41,180 bases of DNA from contig CAZJMH010000002.1 of assembly GCA_964547295.1 (NCBI GenBank), positions 1 to 41,180 on the forward strand, written 5' to 3'. A program made the translations under genes and the position numbers. The notes beneath the pieces were generated by a model. The model did no database searches and was not told where the DNA came from. It saw nothing but the letters and a program-made list of their open reading frames with translations. Source of the stretch: CAYSLZ01 sp964547295. Its GTDB lineage: Bacteria; Patescibacteriota; Microgenomatia; UBA12405; JAHJSD01. This document shows, piece by piece, positions 39,506-41,180 of this stretch. Position 1 is the stretch's first letter. Each line of letters starts with the position of its first letter.

Positions 39506-40202
39506 ACAAGAAAATACAATTATTAGTGATTTAAGAAGAATCAACAAAGTTTTGCGCCAAACAAACTTAAATTATGAAATAATTTGTGTTATCGACGGCA
39601 TAAATTCTGATAAAACATATCAAAAAGCAAAGTCAATAAAATTAAAAAAATTAAAAGTCATCGGCTATCAAGACAATCAGGGTAAAGGCAATGCAGTCCG
39701 GTATGGAATGAAAAAAGCAAAAGGCGATTTGATCGCCTTTATTGATGCTGGAATGGAAATACATCCCAATGGAATAAACTTATTACTTGCTCATATGGAA
39801 TGGTATAAATCAGATATCATTGTTGGTTCGATTAGACATTCTGCTTCCAAAGTTAAGGGCTACCCTTTAAAAAGAAAAATACTCAGCTGGGGATATCATA
39901 CAATAACCCGAATTTTATTCGGACTTAAAATAACCGACTGTCAACGCGGAATTAAGATTTTTAAGCGCGAAGTTCTAGAAGACGTTCTGCCAAGGCTTCT
40001 AGTAAAGGCATATGCTTTTGATATAGAAATGCTCTCAGTGGCAAAAAGGTTTGGTTATCAGAAAATCCACGACGGGCCGGTAGAGCTTAATGCTGTTAAT
40101 ATGTTTCAAACTAGTGTTCGTGCCGGAACAATTTTCAGTATGCTTAAAGATACACTAGCCGTTTATTACCGTTTAAATATTCTTCATTATTATGAAAAAT
40201 AA
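39459..40202 (+). CDS. GT2 glycosyltransferase, polyprenyl-phosphate sugar synthase-like
   Basis: 247 aa. KISVIVPAYKQENTI (7-21), EIICVIDGINSDKT (40-53), DNQGKGNAVRYGMKKAKGDLIAFIDAGMEI (72-101) and DCQRGIKIFKREVLEDVL. The position of the DxD metal motif reads D96-A-G, so only the first Asp remains, unlike the other two dolichyl-phosphate-like enzymes here (DSD, DMD). It may use another acidic residue or be altered. A low-complexity run SIKLKKLKV (about 59-67), coded by AAATTAAAAAAATTAAAA, precedes the KGNAV block. The start is placed inside the upstream flippase; no later ATG gives a full N-terminal VIVP strand. Confidence 0.75.
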   Translation: MSLTAQKISVIVPAYKQENTIISDLRRINKVLRQTNLNYEIICVIDGINSDKTYQKAKSIKLKKLKVIGYQDNQGKGNAVRYGMKKAKGDLIAFIDAGMEIHPNGINLLLAHMEWYKSDIIVGSIRHSASKVKGYPLKRKILSWGYHTITRILFGLKITDCQRGIKIFKREVLEDVLPRLLVKAYAFDIEMLSVAKRFGYQKIHDGPVELNAVNMFQTSVRAGTIFSMLKDTLAVYYRLNILHYYEK

Positions 40203-41169
40203 AATTTCTGTAATTGTGCCGGTAAAAAAAATTAATAGCTATATTTTAGATGAAATTATTCCAGCGCTTGAAAACCAAACCTACCAAAATTTTGAACTGA
40301 TAATTCTCCCGGATAAATACGGCGGTAATCTAAAATTGCCGGATTGGGTGAAAGTAATTCCCTCATCGCCGAAAATAAGACCAGCTGACAAAAGAGACCT
40401 TGGCGCAAAAAAGTCAACCGGTGAAATTTTAGGCTTTATAGACGATGACGCTTACCCGGATAAAAAATGGCTTGAACTTGGCATAAAAGTTTTACAGGAT
40501 AACCCGGAAGCAGCGGCAGTTTGCGGACCCGGGGTTACCCCGCCTGGTGATCCTTTGATGGCAAAAATTTCCGGGTGGGTGTGGTCAACCTGGCTCGGTG
40601 CCGGCGGAGCCGGCACTTATCGGTGCCTGCCGAAAGGTGAACGTTTTGTTGATGACTACCCGACATTTAACTTTTTAATTAAAAAAGATATTTTTAACAA
40701 ATTAGGCGGATTTAATTCTGATTTTTGGCCTGGGGAAGACACAAAACTTTGCCGCGACTTGGTTTATAAATTAAACAAAAAAATTCTTTACCACCCGAAA
40801 ATTAAAGTTTTTCACCACCGGAGGAAAATTTTTCTTCCCCACCTAAAACAAATTAGCCGTTACGGCTATCAGCGGGGGAGATTTGCCAGGATTCTGCCGA
40901 AAACGTCAAACCGGATTGGCTACTGGGTGCCGTCATTATTAGTTATTTGTCTGGCGGCCGGCTGGCTGACTTTCTTTGTTTCAGATATTCTTTTTTATAC
41001 ATATTTAGGATTTATCTTCATCTATTTATGGTTATTGACGGTCAGTTTTTGGCAGGTTTGGCTGATGAGCAAAAGTTTTTTAGCGGCCCTGCTGGTCATC
41101 CCGTCCATATTTCTCACCCACCTAATCTACGGAATCAAATTCCTCCAAGGTTACTACCTGCACCTCTAA
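40192..41169 (+). CDS. GT2 glycosyltransferase with C-terminal membrane domain
   Basis: 325 aa. ISVIVPVKKINSYI (5-18), GAKKSTGEILGFIDDDAYPDKKWLE (71-95; DDD 84-86) and the late acceptor-site WPGEDTKLCRDLV are a processive-like GT2 pattern, followed by HHRRKIFLPHLKQISRYGYQRGRFAR. Three or four hydrophobic helices end the protein (about 242-320). This layout resembles membrane-anchored GT2 proteins of exopolysaccharide and cellulose-synthase-like groups, though it is too short for the latter. The QxxRW motif of cellulose synthases is absent; YQRGRFAR occupies a similar place. Its stop codon forms part of the terminator hairpin. Confidence 0.78.
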   Translation: MKNKISVIVPVKKINSYILDEIIPALENQTYQNFELIILPDKYGGNLKLPDWVKVIPSSPKIRPADKRDLGAKKSTGEILGFIDDDAYPDKKWLELGIKVLQDNPEAAAVCGPGVTPPGDPLMAKISGWVWSTWLGAGGAGTYRCLPKGERFVDDYPTFNFLIKKDIFNKLGGFNSDFWPGEDTKLCRDLVYKLNKKILYHPKIKVFHHRRKIFLPHLKQISRYGYQRGRFARILPKTSNRIGYWVPSLLVICLAAGWLTFFVSDILFYTYLGFIFIYLWLLTVSFWQVWLMSKSFLAALLVIPSIFLTHLIYGIKFLQGYYLHL

Positions 41170-41178
41170 GGTGCTTTT
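41160..41178 (+). terminator. Rho-independent terminator overlapping the last stop codon
   Basis: GCACCT (41160-41165), loop CTA, AGGTGC (41169-41174), then TTTT. The stem is a perfect 6 bp. The TAA stop (41167-41169) lies in the loop and at the base of the right arm. It closes the glycan locus. Confidence 0.7.
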
Positions 41179-41180
41179 AT

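Noticed and set aside
1..41180. UGA recoded as glycine (genetic code 25), suggested by the in-frame TGA at 40-42
   Set aside because: TGA ends trmD, the HIT, DUF192 and several GT genes at sensible positions, often in ATGA overlaps, and no long gene needs an internal TGA to stay open.
1..41180. tRNA or rRNA genes in intergenic gaps
   Set aside because: After the first 223 bp, gaps are too short or lack cloverleaf-like arms and CCA-type ends; nothing resembling conserved rRNA sequence was seen.

Overview
The window is an AT-rich, very tightly packed bacterial segment. Genes abut or overlap by a few bases, intergenic gaps rarely exceed about 100 bp, and TGA is a genuine stop codon in at least seven genes. 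Compact packing, very short leaders, fused t6A enzymes, a RAYT transposase and an oversized glycosyltransferase locus suggest a Candidate Phyla Radiation (Patescibacteria) genome, perhaps Microgenomates. That placement is inference; no rRNA or other phylogenetic marker is present.

Region 1 (about 1-6753) is mostly housekeeping. It opens with an unresolved fragment whose best-supported frame contains an in-frame TGA. Then come a CAP-domain envelope protein, a small membrane protein, a YkuK/DUF458 RNase H-like protein, a PAP2 phosphatase fused to a dolichol-kinase-like domain, trmD, tsaD, a HIT protein, a TsaC-TsaE fusion and a DUF192 protein. TsaD plus TsaC-TsaE supply most of the t6A tRNA modification machinery; TsaB is not in the window.

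Region 2 (6770-41169) is one huge surface-glycan locus: eleven GT2 glycosyltransferases, two GT4 glycosyltransferases, about twelve multi-membrane GT-C-like proteins and two lipid-linked oligosaccharide flippases. Several GT2 proteins resemble polyprenyl-phosphate sugar synthases, which make the lipid-linked donors that GT-C enzymes use outside the membrane. The PAP2/kinase fusion in region 1 could recycle the same carrier. From 11292 to 34211, 17 genes run without a gap larger than 19 bp. Two tandem triplications occur inside this run: three PTPS-related membrane proteins (13573-18479) and three GT39-like proteins (29611-34211). The last GT39-like copy has lost its conserved acidic residues to amides.

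Three non-genic themes stand out. (1) Operon-heading genes have a TATAAT-like box that usually ends 5-7 bp before the ATG, so many mRNAs are probably leaderless. (2) A RAYT gene at 35040-35765 is flanked by two 48-bp direct repeats built from AAGGTT/AACCTT arms, and a related palindrome sits in frame inside the GT-C gene at 7913-9031. (3) Several unrelated proteins carry in-frame, low-complexity or palindromic DNA repeats that recur at non-homologous positions in other genes, producing shared peptides such as KSEKL, KF(E/Q)xSNI and SIINHQ. I consider the third theme the most unusual signal. No CRISPR array, tRNA or rRNA was seen, and no gene-free stretch exceeds 300 bp.
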